NCBI GenBank assembly: GCA_011634665.1
Contig: WAEK01000013.1
Span: forward strand, 480,501 to 544,500
DNA: 64,000 nucleotides
Direction of reading: 5' to 3'
Origin: Mortierella sp. BCC40632
Lineage: Eukaryota > Mortierellomycota > Mortierellomycetes > Mortierellales > Mortierellaceae
This document shows, one piece after another, positions 23,535 to 34,441 of this stretch. Made by a program: the position numbers and the translations under genes. Numbering within the stretch: the first letter of the stretch is position 1; the number at the start of each line of letters is the position of its first letter. The notes beneath the pieces were generated by a model. The model saw only the letters and a list, made by a program, of their open reading frames with translations, ran no database searches and had not been told where the DNA came from.

Positions 23535-25172
23535 AAGGAAAAAAAGGGAGCCAAAAAGAGATTGGAAGAGAGCGCAAATGGGAGAGACAGAGAGAGAGAG
23601 AGAGAGAGAGATGTGCATGCTCCTGCCGGACTGTTCTGCTCTTCTTTCTCTCTCTTCTCTGCTCTGGTGTCTCTCTCTCTTTCCTTTTCTTTTCTCTCCA
23701 TTGCCCCGCGCCCCGAATGTGCTCGGCCGCTCGACAAAAAGGACGAGACGAGATCAATGGCATGTGTACGTACTTGTGTCTGCGGTCAATGCCCCCGTTC
23801 GTCCTCTCCTCCTGGGATCCTCTTCATCACACCAGACCAGATCAGGAGAGAGAGAAAGAGAAAGAAAGAAAGAGCGAGAGAGAAGAGACGGAGGGCCAGG
23901 ACACATCCAAGGGCCATCGCCGGATGGCACGGCCTTCCTGGATAGGCTATCAACGCCAAGGGCTGACAAGGCCTATTGGCCCATTCGGTCCCTTGCTTCA
24001 TACTTGGAATCACTCTCTTTCCTATGCTGCTAAGGGCAAGGAGACAGCTGGAGCAAGACAGAAAACCCAAAAAGTACGAGAAAAAGAGAAAGAGAGCGAG
24101 AGAGCGAACCTATGTGTTGCCCGTGTTTGGGGAAAAACCAAGGATAGACGACTAGAGAGAGAGAGAGAGACAAAGAGGAGAGAGTAGCATAGTCAAGAGG
24201 AGAGGATCAATAGGCCCCACTGCCACGTTCATGCTCCCTTGGTTCACGCCTGCATCAAGACGCGTCTGGGCGGCAAGAAAGGGCTCGGAACAATGCGCAG
24301 GATGATGCACTGTGTTTAGTAGGTGGAAAGAATCTGTCGTCTCAGGAGACGCGTCCCTTTTGCTAAATGAGGAGGAAGAGGAGGGGGAGGAAGAGGAATT
24401 TTAGGTCGTCCAGCAGCTCGCGACGACTCTTTGATTCTATCGTCGCATGGTCACAAACCCCCCAAGCGTGCATACAGATGGTTCACAGATGAATAGAACA
24501 GTCAAAGACAGCTATAAGATTGTATGCAGAACAGGAAACGCGAAAGACAGTCCATCGACGCTCAGACGTATCATGGAATGCGTTCATAATTCCAGGAGTA
24601 AAAGAACAACCAACACCCTGGGTGGATGCGGAGAATTTCTCTGTGTTGCGGCGGTGCGGTTCTTGGTGTTTGCGGGGGCTGATGGAGACGAAGGAACGGA
24701 AAGGCTGAGGCGAAGGCAGGGGAGAGAGAGAAAGGAAGATAGATCGGGACAGAGGGATAGATAGAGATAGAGATAGAGGTAGATAGAGGTAGAGAGAGAG
24801 AGAGAGAGAGAGAGTGAGAAAAGGAAAGAAGGAAGCGAAGGCAACCAGGACACAGGGCATTTGCAAGAATTAGGCCGAGCCGCGAGAGAAAGCCGATACA
24901 CACACATTCACACACACAGACAGACACACTCTTGCACATGTGTCGCCAAGTCTAGAGGACCAAGGACAGGACAGGACAGGAAAAGACGGGCGTTTGTGTA
25001 ACTCTGGGCCGAACGGAGCACCGTGACCCGGGACAGAAGAGTCTGGGCTGGGTGGATGTAGTTGTAGACTAGTCGTTGTTCAGCCACAGGACAAAATAGG
25101 AGCGATGGGCCCAGGGTGGAAAGTGATCAGCGCAGGTGGGGCGAAAAGGAAAAAAAAAAAAAGGAGGTACAC

Positions 25173-25173
<1 letters not shown>

Positions 25174-25208
<35 letters not shown>
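25174..25208. repeat. (GA)n microsatellite
   Basis: About 35 bases of GA dinucleotides, continuing as GAAAGA variants. Confidence 0.9.
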
Positions 25209-25224
<16 letters not shown>

Positions 25225-25584
25225 GAAAGAGATAAAAAACAGGTGGCGGGACAGCCAACCGTGTGAAGAATTGATCGAGTCAATGTTGAATCATCCCATC
25301 TCTCGGCGTACGCCCAAGCTGCTGGCGCCGTGGGAAGAACACAGGCGTAGGAGGATCAGGTGGGCTTAGAAGAAAGGGTGGCCGTGGAGACGATCCACTG
25401 GAGAAAGTTGAAAGAGAGAGAGAGAGAGAGAGAGTCCACGAGAGAGAGTATGTGTGTGAGAGTGAGAGAGAGAGAGAGCACTCTTGAGCAAAATAGGCAA
25501 CCCCTACTTTTGACAAGGCTTTGTGTCCATTCATGCGAGAGAAAGAAGGATAAAGAAAGACACTACCTCTGTCCCTGCAGAACA

Positions 25585-25591
25585 TATAAAT
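25585..25591 (+). promoter_or_regulatory. TATA-like element of the glutamine synthetase-like gene
   Basis: TATAAAT about 226 bases upstream of ATG 25817, followed by a CT-rich leader. Confidence 0.4.
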
Positions 25592-25816
25592 GTACGCGGC
25601 GACAGTTGTTCCTCGCCACCTCTTTTCTTCTTCTTCTTCTCTTCTTCACCCTCTTCCTCAATCTCCTTCCCTATCCACACCCTTCCCTATCTCCCACAAC
25701 CCACACATTCTTGTGTCCTTCATCACCGAGTCATCCTTCTATCTCTTCTTTCTCTTCAACTCTACGACAGTTGTCTTTAAAAGAAAAAAAATATATATAA
25801 TAGACTACTACCCATC

Positions 25817-28119
25817 ATGCTGCAGTCAACAAAGCCAACCAGTCTCGAGAAGCTTGAAAAAGAACTCGAGAAAGATATGCGAGTCAAAGTGGCCGGCGTC
25901 GATCTGGACGGTATCCTGCGCGGCAAAGTCATGGCCAAGTCAAAGTTCCTGTCGATCGTCGAGTCTGGTTTCGGCTTTTGTTCGGTCATCTTTGGCTGGG
26001 ATATGCACGACAAGACTTATGCCAACGAGCTTAGTGTCTCGAATGCCGAGAATGGTAGGCCTTTTTCTCCGCTTTCTTAGTATTCAACTAGAGCCCGGAA
26101 AACAGGAGAGATCTAGTCTGGCATGAACGAGGATTTGGTCTATGTGGGAAAAAAGGAAAGGAAAGGAAAGAAAAGGAAAGAAAAGAAAGGAAAAAAAGAA
26201 AAAGAAAAAAAAATCAAAGAACGATGGACGACAAGTTTAAGCTCAACTGTTTCTTTTGGCATGATAGGCTACCGTGACATTATCGCTATCCCGGATCTCT
26301 CGACCTTCCGACGAATCCCTTGGGAGGACAACATCCCATTCTTCATGCTTTCTTTCCTTGAACCGCATTCCAGGAAGCCGCTTGCAGTCTGCCCTCGAGG
26401 TGTTCTGAAGAAAGTCACAGACGAGCTGGCTTCGCTTGGATGGGAGGCTATGTGCGGTGCCGAGTTTGAGTTCTTCAATTTTAAAGGTACGTCATCTCCA
26501 GTACAATGCGCCATTCAATGAAGGTTCACGCCCTCTCTGCATATGGGCGCCATTGTGGACCAAGATAAAGAAAGATACCATTACACACATGTGTCCTCCT
26601 TGACCGGGGCCCCTCCTCTGGATTAGGGAGGGAGGGTAGGCGGGTAGAAAAAAAAGCCGTTTTTGCTCTCTCTCCTTGTCCATGGGCGTGGGATTTTCGA
26701 GGCTCGAAGGAGGTCGTCGCATGACCTTTGCTTGTCGTTTGTCCACACGTTTCCCTCCCCCTCCTTTGACCATTCTTGGCCGAATCTTCTTTATCATTAT
26801 TTTCCCGAAGCTCTTCTTGATGACCAAGAAACTGACTTGCTCTTTATTTTCTTCTCATCGGTCTTCTCTGTCACTCTCTCTCCTCCAGAGACCCCAGAGT
26901 CGCTCGCCAACAAGGGTCACACGGATCCAGAGGCACTCACCCCAGGCATGTTTGGATACTCGCTCCTGCGACCGACTCTCAACCAGGACTACTTTTACAA
27001 TGTTTATGACGAGTGTACAAAGTTTGGTGTCAACATCGAGAGTTTCCACACAGAGACAGGTACAGTTCCCTTCCTCCCTTATCTCTTTCTCCAGAAAAAA
27101 GAATTTCGGTACCAAAGGGATGAATCCATCGTTCTATTCCAACAACGGGTCCACTTTGCCTCAAGCCTAGTGCAATTTGATGTCATCTCAACTTACCGAG
27201 CTTCCATACTCGCTGGCTGTAAAAATATCATCTGCTGACAATGAAAATTCTCTGGGTTAAAAAAAAATAATCTCTAGGCCCTGGAGTCTTCGAGGCTGCA
27301 CTGGCCTATGACAACGCGACCAACATGGCTGATATGGCCAATTTGTTCAAACTCTCGGTTAAGCAGCTTGGACTTCAACATGGAGTCATGCCCACCTTTA
27401 TGGCTAAGCCCTATGGTGACCAGCCTGGGTGCTCGGGGCATCTCCATTTCTCTATCCGTGACATTGCCACCAAGGCCAACCTCTTTGCATCCAGCCTCTA
27501 CAAGGACCAGGAGCCTTCCTCGGGTTTACGCGAGGACTGGGAAACCAGTGTCGATGGGGTCCAAAACATGAGCCAGATCATGAAGTGGTTTACAGCGGGA
27601 CTTTTGACAGGACTGCCGAGTATTATGGCTATCCTTGCCCCAAACATCAATTCGTACAAGCGTCTGGTCGAAAACTACTGGGCACCTGTCACCATCTCTT
27701 GGGGTATCGAAAGCCGAATCGCTGCTATTCGTGTGATTGGTCCTCCACAGTGTGATCCTAAGGGCACACGTCTTGAGATGCGTGTCAGTGGAGCAGATAT
27801 CAATCCTCACTTGGCAATCGCGGCTTGTTTGGCGATGGGTCTTTATGGTATTAAGAACAAACTCAAGATGCCCGTCGGTCCAACGACAGCAGAGTCCGAG
27901 GCGGCGATCACGAGTGGCAAGATGAAGGTGACGGCGGAACGGTTGCCCAAGTCTCTTAAGGACTCTGCAGAGGCAATGTTGGCCCCTGGATCGATTGCAC
28001 GCCAGGTTCTCGGAGATGAATTTGTGGATCATTATGGAGCGACTCGTTTGAACGAGTACCGAATCTGGGAGACGGCTGTGACGACCTGGGAAACCAAGCG
28101 TTACTTTGAACTTGTATAG
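25817..28119 (+). CDS. Type I glutamine synthetase-like ligase (GlnA/PuuA/lengsin/FluG-C family)
   Basis: Predicted ATP-dependent amide ligase of the prokaryote-like GS I fold. Exons: 25817-26054, 26268-26486, 26889-27059, 27278-28119; 1470 bases give 489 residues, full length for the family. Seen: an N-terminal beta-grasp region with VAGVDLDGILRGK, the metal/substrate motif CGAEFEFF, the second glutamate motif FHTETGPGVFEAALAYDNA, the His motif MAKPYGDQPGCSGHLHFSI, the SYKRLVENYWAPVTISWG region, RIAAIRV, and RLEMRVSGADINPHLAIAA. The usual catalytic Glu, His and Arg positions therefore appear present. FluG-type fungal proteins carry an N-terminal amidohydrolase; this one begins directly at the GS part. 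Its true substrate (ammonia with glutamate, or a polyamine or other amine) is unknown. Primary fungal glutamine synthesis usually relies on the unrelated-length GS II enzyme, so a specialised role is likelier. Confidence 0.9.
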
Positions 28120-28436
28120 AAACAAAGATTCCCCTCCATTAAACTAATACTTTGTAGTACGTAAGCTTTTTTGGAGTGGGTGGGCGAGTGGGTGCGGATT
28201 CAGACTGTGCCTAGTTTCATTTTTTTCTTCACTCCTCTTGGGGACTTTCAGCATGGTGATGAGTGTCCACGAGGACGCCGTTGACACATTTACACACAAT
28301 TTTGGCCAAATCGGTACTTTATTTGAAAGCGAGAAGAGAGCGCCTTGTGCATCCCCTTCATTGGATACAGGAAATGAAAACAAGAAATAAACGTGATCCT
28401 CCCTTCTCTCTCTCTCTCGCGGATCAGGAGAAAACA
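28120..28436. other. Convergent 3' region
   Basis: 317 bases between the stop codons of two converging genes; presumably both 3' UTRs. No other feature seen. Confidence 0.6.
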
Positions 28437-29458
28437 TTACTTGCGGCGCCATACGCCAATCTTTTCTTTGCCCTCACGACCCTCAAAGGAGCTACAGTCA
28501 TCGACCAGGAGACAATCAAAGTTGGCCTCAAGGAACGAGCGATACGTCTCGACACTGACAGCAAAAGGTGGGCCATCCGTATGATTGCCGATAGGAAACA
28601 TCAATGTGATCAGAACACCATCCTTGGGGATGATCTCGGCCATACGACGGGCCCATGCTGGCCGAAGATCTGGCGAGATGGCACAAAAGAAACTTTTATG
28701 AAGGGAAAAAGAAAAATAGGGAGAGGTGATGTGAGGATTACATGAGAAAGAAAGGAAGAAAGAGAGCTCGGCTCCCCCCCATTTTTTTTCTACTCCTTAG
28801 TCTGGCTCTTTTTTGGTTCGCACTTACGTGTAGTCATAAACAAGCTGGAATCCGCCTTCTGGGATCTTGAACGTGAAAAAGTCATCAACCAAGAACTCGG
28901 CCTGCGAATCAGGAATATTCTTTTCTCTTTGCAACTGAGTCCGGACATATATCACGAATCATCTGTTAATAAATGAATCGCCATCATTATTATTTTTAAA
29001 AAAAAAAAAAAAAAGAAAAAGAAAGGATTTTGTAACGATCTCGATACCTGACGAGCATGATCCACAGCAATGGGGCTGATGTCCAGACCATAGGCCTTGC
29101 GGTTGGCATTGCAAAGATAAAAGACATCGGGACCACGACCACAACCTGGGATAAGCACATTGCCCTCCTTAGGGATCTGTTCCTTGATCGGTTTTTGTTC
29201 GATCACCTCAATCAGGGCTGGGCTTGGCACACCCTTGTCCCAGGGGTGGATACTTTGGCGCCAGAGTTCGTTCCAACCATCTATATTTTTAAATAATGAA
29301 TAGGAAAGGAAAGCAACGGGGAGAGGTTAGTTGCAAGAGGGGGGGCAAAATGGCTGTAGTATTACAAACTATGCAGGCGGGAGTAAAAAAAAAAAAGAGA
29401 AAGGCGGCCCGTGATTACCTGCATGTTCGCGGACAACTTTTTGTGTGTATTCATTCAT
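28437..29458 (-). CDS. SAM-dependent thiol methyltransferase (TPMT/HOL family)
   Basis: Predicted small-molecule methyltransferase related to plant HOL/thiocyanate methyltransferases and bacterial TPMT, which move a methyl group from S-adenosylmethionine to bisulfide, thiocyanate, halides or thiols. Exons (minus strand): 29458-29419, 29280-29048, 28901-28828, 28692-28437; 603 bases give 200 residues, typical length. Seen: WNELWRQSIHPWDKGVPSPA, which positions substrate in the family; the SAM motif VLIPGCGRGPDVFYL with the acidic follow-up AYGLDIS; LVYDYTFFCAISPDLRPAW across the third intron; and ITLMFPIGNHTDGPPFAVS near the C-terminus. Start chosen as the only ATG of a 40-base first exon with a GTAATC donor. 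It ends 317 bases from the converging glutamine synthetase-like gene. Substrate is not predictable from this sequence. Confidence 0.9.
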
Positions 29459-31288
29459 GACTGGAGGAGGAGAGATGTGTGAAGGAAAAGAGAATGGATG
29501 GAAGAGGAAGAAAAGTGTGAATGGAATGAAGAGGGCTGGTAGAGTTGAATGTTTGCCCTGTCAGAACTTTGGCTTTTTATTCTGGGAGCAGTCTGAAGCA
29601 AGCGGAGCCATTTAGCGCAGTCTTTCTGTGGGAAAAAAAAAGAGAGGTGTTTGGTTGCAGAGGAGGGGTGTGGCATGGTGGCGATCACAGTCAGCTATCA
29701 CTTACCAAATGATCTCTCCTCTCTCTCTCCTCCCTCTCGCTCTCTTTTCCACCCCTCTTGTTCTCTCTCTCTCTGCCATGTGTCTCGTTACTGGTTGATC
29801 AGACTGAGATTCTCTTCCTCTCTGGTTCTCTCATCTCACGCGTCTCTCCATTCCCCTCACCTGGGCTTCTCTTCCAAAAAAAAGGCACGTCACATTGGTA
29901 GGATGGAAAACCGGACCTGATCATCACTTTCACCTGCAACTTGCAGTGACCAGAGATCAAAGAGCTGCATACCACGGCTAGAGGTCAATGGACCGCTCAG
30001 ACTTGACTATGCGCGTGTTTGAGATGAAGCCCAGGTAATTCCTTGATGATATTCTCAAGAAGGATATCTTTGAAAAAGTGATTGGGTACAGCCAAAAGGA
30101 GCCAAGGGGATTCAGAGTGCGGATGAAATCGTCTGTGACGAGACTCCAATATTGTTCTTTTGAGTCTTTTGTCCCACCTTGTTCTTTCTTCATATGTAAT
30201 GATGAGACACGTCTTGTTCAGTATACCTCCCTCTTTCACGCTGGTAATTCCCTTTCTCAGTAGGTCCACAAACCTGCCTAGTCAAGCAGTGCGAGTCGTT
30301 TCCCCCGGTGCTTGTCGAATGCTTGATTGCGTTCTAGGCTTTCTCAGTGGTTCTTGCCCTAACAATGTCGCGGAGCTGGAGTCCGATTTTCTAGGCTGAC
30401 CTCCTATTTGTACTTTTTGCCGAAAGAGTCCCGATTCTTCGTTCTCTCGATGCTCATCCGGTCTAACCTGGAAGCCCCGAAAATTCTGAGATATCCATCG
30501 GACATTGAGCCTGCCGACATACGCACAACCTTCCCGTGCTGCTGTTGATTCTGGCGCTTTGTTGAGTCAAGTCTACCTATTATGAGGGTGTTCGATGCAT
30601 CGAAAAACATGGCGTAGGATCTTGGTCTTTCAGATCAATAGACAAGTGATATCAAGCGGGCTAATATCCTTCATTGTCCAAATCTCATGCGCTCGTCTCT
30701 TGTCGTCGAATCTCTTGAAGTCCTCCGATTCGAAGTCTTTTGGATCCGCTTGATAGGAGTACCCACCATCTTCGAGATTCTTTACGAGGGCATCAACAGT
30801 AGCATCTATCTCATCGTAGCTATAGGATAGCATCGAGTTTATTAGTATCCTCATAGTTGAAAGATAAAGAAAAAGAAAGTGAGCTGCCAGAATCGTTTCC
30901 CATGTTCGACCGATTGGGCCTTGCCGGGGCCGCACGGCGCTTTGTACACTCCGGAGAACCATTGGAACATCTGCACGAACTGATATTTGATCCACATCTG
31001 TTCAAATGGTAGAACATGCCAGACTCCCAGACTTCAGAGAGGAAATGGGAAGGTTCAACTTGCTAGCATGCAAAATGGATACTTCGGAAGTCGAAGCTAT
31101 GGAAGGTGAGTGTATGTGGAATTCAGCAGGATTACTTACCATCAACTGGAGACGCGACAGAATGTTAAAAAAAAAAAAGTGTGTGTGACGTGGTTGGGGC
31201 GCTCATTGTCCACGGCTATTTGACGCTCTTTTCAATTCTTTCCATCTTCCTCTCATTCAACTCCTCTGCACATACAATACTCCCCACC
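29459..31288. other. Intergenic region with unidentified coding-like pieces
   Basis: The first 500 bases are the CT-rich upstream region of the methyltransferase. From about 30.0 to 31.0 kb the minus strand has coding-like fragments, listed separately. The last 100 bases are the leader of the glycolipid transfer protein gene. Nothing else recognised. Confidence 0.5.
30000..31017 (-). pseudogene. Unidentified coding-like minus-strand fragments
   Basis: Three stretches look like protein: near 30995-30630 (SYDEIDATVDALVKNLEDGG, then QADPKDFESEDFKRFDDKRR), near 30610-30404 (NTLIIGRLDSTKRQN, VVRMSAGSMSDGYLRI) and near 30150-30000 (LLAVPNHFFKDILLENIIKE). They share a strand but are separated by stops and no splice chain joins them convincingly. 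Most likely a decayed gene or an intron-rich gene I cannot resolve. Base composition is less repetitive than the flanking intergenic DNA. Confidence 0.22.
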
Positions 31289-31416
31289 ATGGCCACCTAC
31301 TTCCAGACCTGCTCCCGCAACTTTGCCGATGTCTCCATCACCGATGAGGGCATCGACACCGTCCAGTTCCTTGAGGCCACTGAGGGTCTTGTCAAGATCT
31401 TTGGTAATAGACACGG

Positions 31417-31453
<37 letters not shown>

Positions 31454-32869
31454 CTTTTCTTTTCTTTCATCCATTTATCCCTCCAGAAGATGAGGGGAAG
31501 AGCAAAAAAGACGTCGTCCATGTGTTGGACGTGGGGCGCAGCGCATCAGGTTTGTCCCAGCTAACAATGGTTACACCACCACCATTCATTCCAATCCCAT
31601 GTTGTTCTTTGGGGGGTAATCTGCATCTCTTAGACAAGTTTGGAACCGTGTTTTCAGTTGTGCAAAATGACATGAACGGCAACATCAAGGTAACGTCCCT
31701 GTGCATCATTCTTTTTCTTTTCTCATCTCAGGATGACCTTTCGGTTTGGTGGACAATGGGTCGCAATGAATTCTAAGCGTGAACATTGGCTGAAATGTCA
31801 TCCGAAGCTTTGACTGAGTGTCGACCTTGCAGGATGTTGGGGAGAGGGAAGAAAAGAAGAGAGCCATTTCCCACCCCTTCCTTTCCCCTCTCCTCAAACA
31901 GGGTTGGGATAAATGAAATGAAAAAGAAGAGCTCCCAGGTCTAAACTGTGGGTCTCTGACTTTTCTAATCTTCCTGGCATGAAATGACTGACCTGTGTGT
32001 TCCTGTCCATGATGGCTATATTTGATATAAATAGAAAATCCGCGACCGCTACGACCAGAACCCTGTTGCTTTCAACACCCTTCAGAACCTTGTCAGGGGC
32101 GAGATGCCCGAGAAGAAGAAGGTTGCTACTGAGGGTCTCTTGTGGCTCACTCGGTAGGTGAACGTCCATTGAGCTCTGTTCGACACACTCGACTACGACC
32201 AAGATGATCTGCAGCTACTCCTGTGAGATCTAGCAGGAAGAGATAGGCACAGCTGATCAGGATCAGGAAAGTGCTGGATAATGATCCGTACCTGTATTCA
32301 TCCGATATCAAGTCAATCGAAGCCAGAAAGGGTCCAATCACGTCACAGCAGTGTCACCGACTTTCTTGAATCGTCACTGTCTCTCTGAGGCACAAGTCGC
32401 TCCATGGGTTATCATTGGCGAACTCACTAAGCACTTTTAATTGTAGCGGCTTGGACTTTACTCTCCAGTCTCTTGAGCGCAGCCAGGCCAATCCTACAGA
32501 GGAACTCTCGGTCTCGTTCACCAAGGGTTACGAAGGCACCCTCCGTCCCCACCACGGGATGCTTGTCCGCCCAGTCTTTGCTGTATGTTTCTAGTTTTTT
32601 TTTTTTTTTTTTGCAGTTCGTGTAAAAGGAGCAAAGCCATCAGTGGGGTTCGAAAAGACATGATCAAGTTTAGCTAACATATAATACTCTTTTTTGTTGT
32701 GCAATCATAACAGATGGCGATGAAAGCCTGCCCATACCGCAACGATTTCTACACTGCTTTGGGAGCTGATCAGAACCTTGTTGGTCAGGACTTGACTGTT
32801 TGGTTGGGTGGCCTTCGCAGAGCAGTTGTTGATATCCAGGGCTTTTACATTGCCAACAAGCTGAATTAG
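31289..32869 (+). CDS. Glycolipid transfer protein (HET-C2/GLTP family)
   Basis: Small soluble protein that carries glycosphingolipids between membranes. Exons: 31289-31403, 31634-31689, 32035-32153, 32447-32582, 32714-32869; 582 bases give 193 residues, the size of the family. Seen: MATYFQTCSRNFADV at the start, QNDMNGNIKKIRDR with the Asp-x3-Asn-x2-Lys sugar-binding set (Asp48, Asn52, Lys55 of human GLTP), EGLLWLTRGLDF with the sugar-stacking Trp (Trp96), LRPHHGMLVRPVF with the conserved His (His140), and a C-terminal ACPYRNDFY block. The frame is open upstream to 31181, but ATG 31289 gives the family N-terminus. Exon 2 is only 56 bases; intron 1 holds a long poly(T) run. Podospora HET-C2 homologues act in vegetative incompatibility, but this is not evidence of that role here. 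Confidence 0.93.
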
Positions 32870-33569
32870 ATTGAGAACTAAGAGGAGAGAAAGAAAGAAA
32901 GAAAGAAGAAACAAGACCCTTTTGTCCTTTAGAAGGAGGAGTGACGAGGAACAGGGGCAATTGATATCCTTTCCAACAACCACAAAGATACACATCATAA
33001 AGTTGTAGAAATCAACTCTCGGTATTCGGATTAGTATTCGGGGTATCGTGGGGCCAATGGCATTGAGGGGGCAAGGGCGATGGAGGCAGGGGCACTACTC
33101 TATGCTAGGCGTAAATTGCCAAGATCGAATAGTCTGGAAAGAAATCAAGAGATAGGGGCAGGGGAGAGTTCCCTTAGCCCCAATTTACTTGACCACATTC
33201 GAACGGTCGGGGTTGATGAGGAAGAGAAGGGGAAAGAGATGGAGAGGGGGTTGAGGGAGAAAAGCGCAACAGATGAGAGGAGGGAAAGGCAAGAGGAAAT
33301 GAGCCAACAATATGGGAGCGTCTTCTTTTTTTTATCTTGCAGATTTATAGCGTGTATGGGTTTTGGTACATGTTACTTCCTTGGGGCCGCATCCTGTATG
33401 TAGGAGAAAGACAGGATGCGAGACAAAGCGTTTCGCACTCTCCAAAGGGATCAATGCCAATGAGTAGCACAGACCGTGCGAGAGAAGAGTGAGAAAAGCT
33501 TAAACGATTTTGGCGTAGAGTGGAGACGACGACCGTCCTCTCGATTCCCAAATGGTCAAGAGGCAAAGG

Positions 33570-33572
<3 letters not shown>

Positions 33573-33610
<38 letters not shown>
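33573..33610. repeat. (AG)n microsatellite
   Basis: About 38 bases of AG dinucleotides. Confidence 0.93.
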
Positions 33611-33613
<3 letters not shown>

Positions 33614-34365
33614 AGAGGCTGTGACATTGGAGAGATGGCGCCTTTCTTCATCCCGTTCTCTAGGCAAACAGCATCGCGTAGCCTAAAAAAAAAAAAAAAA
33701 AAAAAAGTTTTCCGAAAAGGCACGTGCCAAGATCGGTCCCCCGATCAAAATCCAACTGGATCGCTCTTGGAGCTCCATGCTGGGGGTAACCTATTTCCTA
33801 ATCCGAACCAGGTGCTCCATAAAGAGATAGAGGGAGCTGCTGGAAGACCCTTGTACGACCCAAAGGGTACTATCAACTTTGGGAGGAGAAGGAAAATGGA
33901 AGAAGTGAAGTGGACGGATGATAGGCGTGAACGTGAAAAAGAAAAGAGCTGTCGCCAATGTCACTCGCTGGCTGCGCAATTGCTCGGACTGGGTGTGATT
34001 GTCCAAGCCCTCCAAACCTTTCCGCTGTATGCACTCCGTCGTAGGGCCCAAGGGGAAAGTTTTGTTGGAGGTGATCTACCACGGAGATAGAAACCAAGGG
34101 CCAAGAATTTGGTCTCTTTGACCTCACCGCTCCGTCCTCCATGCATTCTCCTATCGGGCTGTAGCTCCATTTCAACGGGAGGATCTCGATCAATGGGTAA
34201 ATGAGAGATAGGGAGTGAAAGAAAAAGGGAGTTCGAGATCGTGGCAATGGTGTAGTGGATCTGCGGTCAAAAAGAAACCAAAAAAAATTATGGGAATTGG
34301 TTCACCCGACGAGAATACACCTCGCGTACCTTTTGAGCCATGTCCACCAATCATTTCTGCAGGTT

Positions 34366-34370
<5 letters not shown>

Positions 34371-34436
<66 letters not shown>
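34371..34436. repeat. (CT)n microsatellite
   Basis: About 66 uninterrupted bases of CT; one of the two longest perfect dinucleotide tracts in the window. Confidence 0.95.

Positions 34437-34441
<5 letters not shown>

Larger units (their letters stand above)
22463..25816. other. Divergent region between septin and glutamine synthetase-like genes
   Basis: No complete gene supported; it must contain the missing septin 5' exon. Microsatellites: (AG)n 23479-23531, GA runs near 23589-23611, GATA/GAGA 24752-24814, (GA)n 25174-25208 and more GA to 25478. Apparent ORFs up to 313 codons consist largely of Leu-Ser or Arg-Glu translated from these tracts. The last 200 bases are a CT-rich leader. Confidence 0.6.

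Noticed and set aside
22822..23763. 313-codon minus-strand ORF
   Set aside because: Mostly Leu-Ser and Phe runs translated from (CT)n and poly(T); it lies in the septin upstream region.
23369..24187. 272-codon plus-strand ORF
   Set aside because: Arg-Glu repeats from GA microsatellites; no normal protein stretch.
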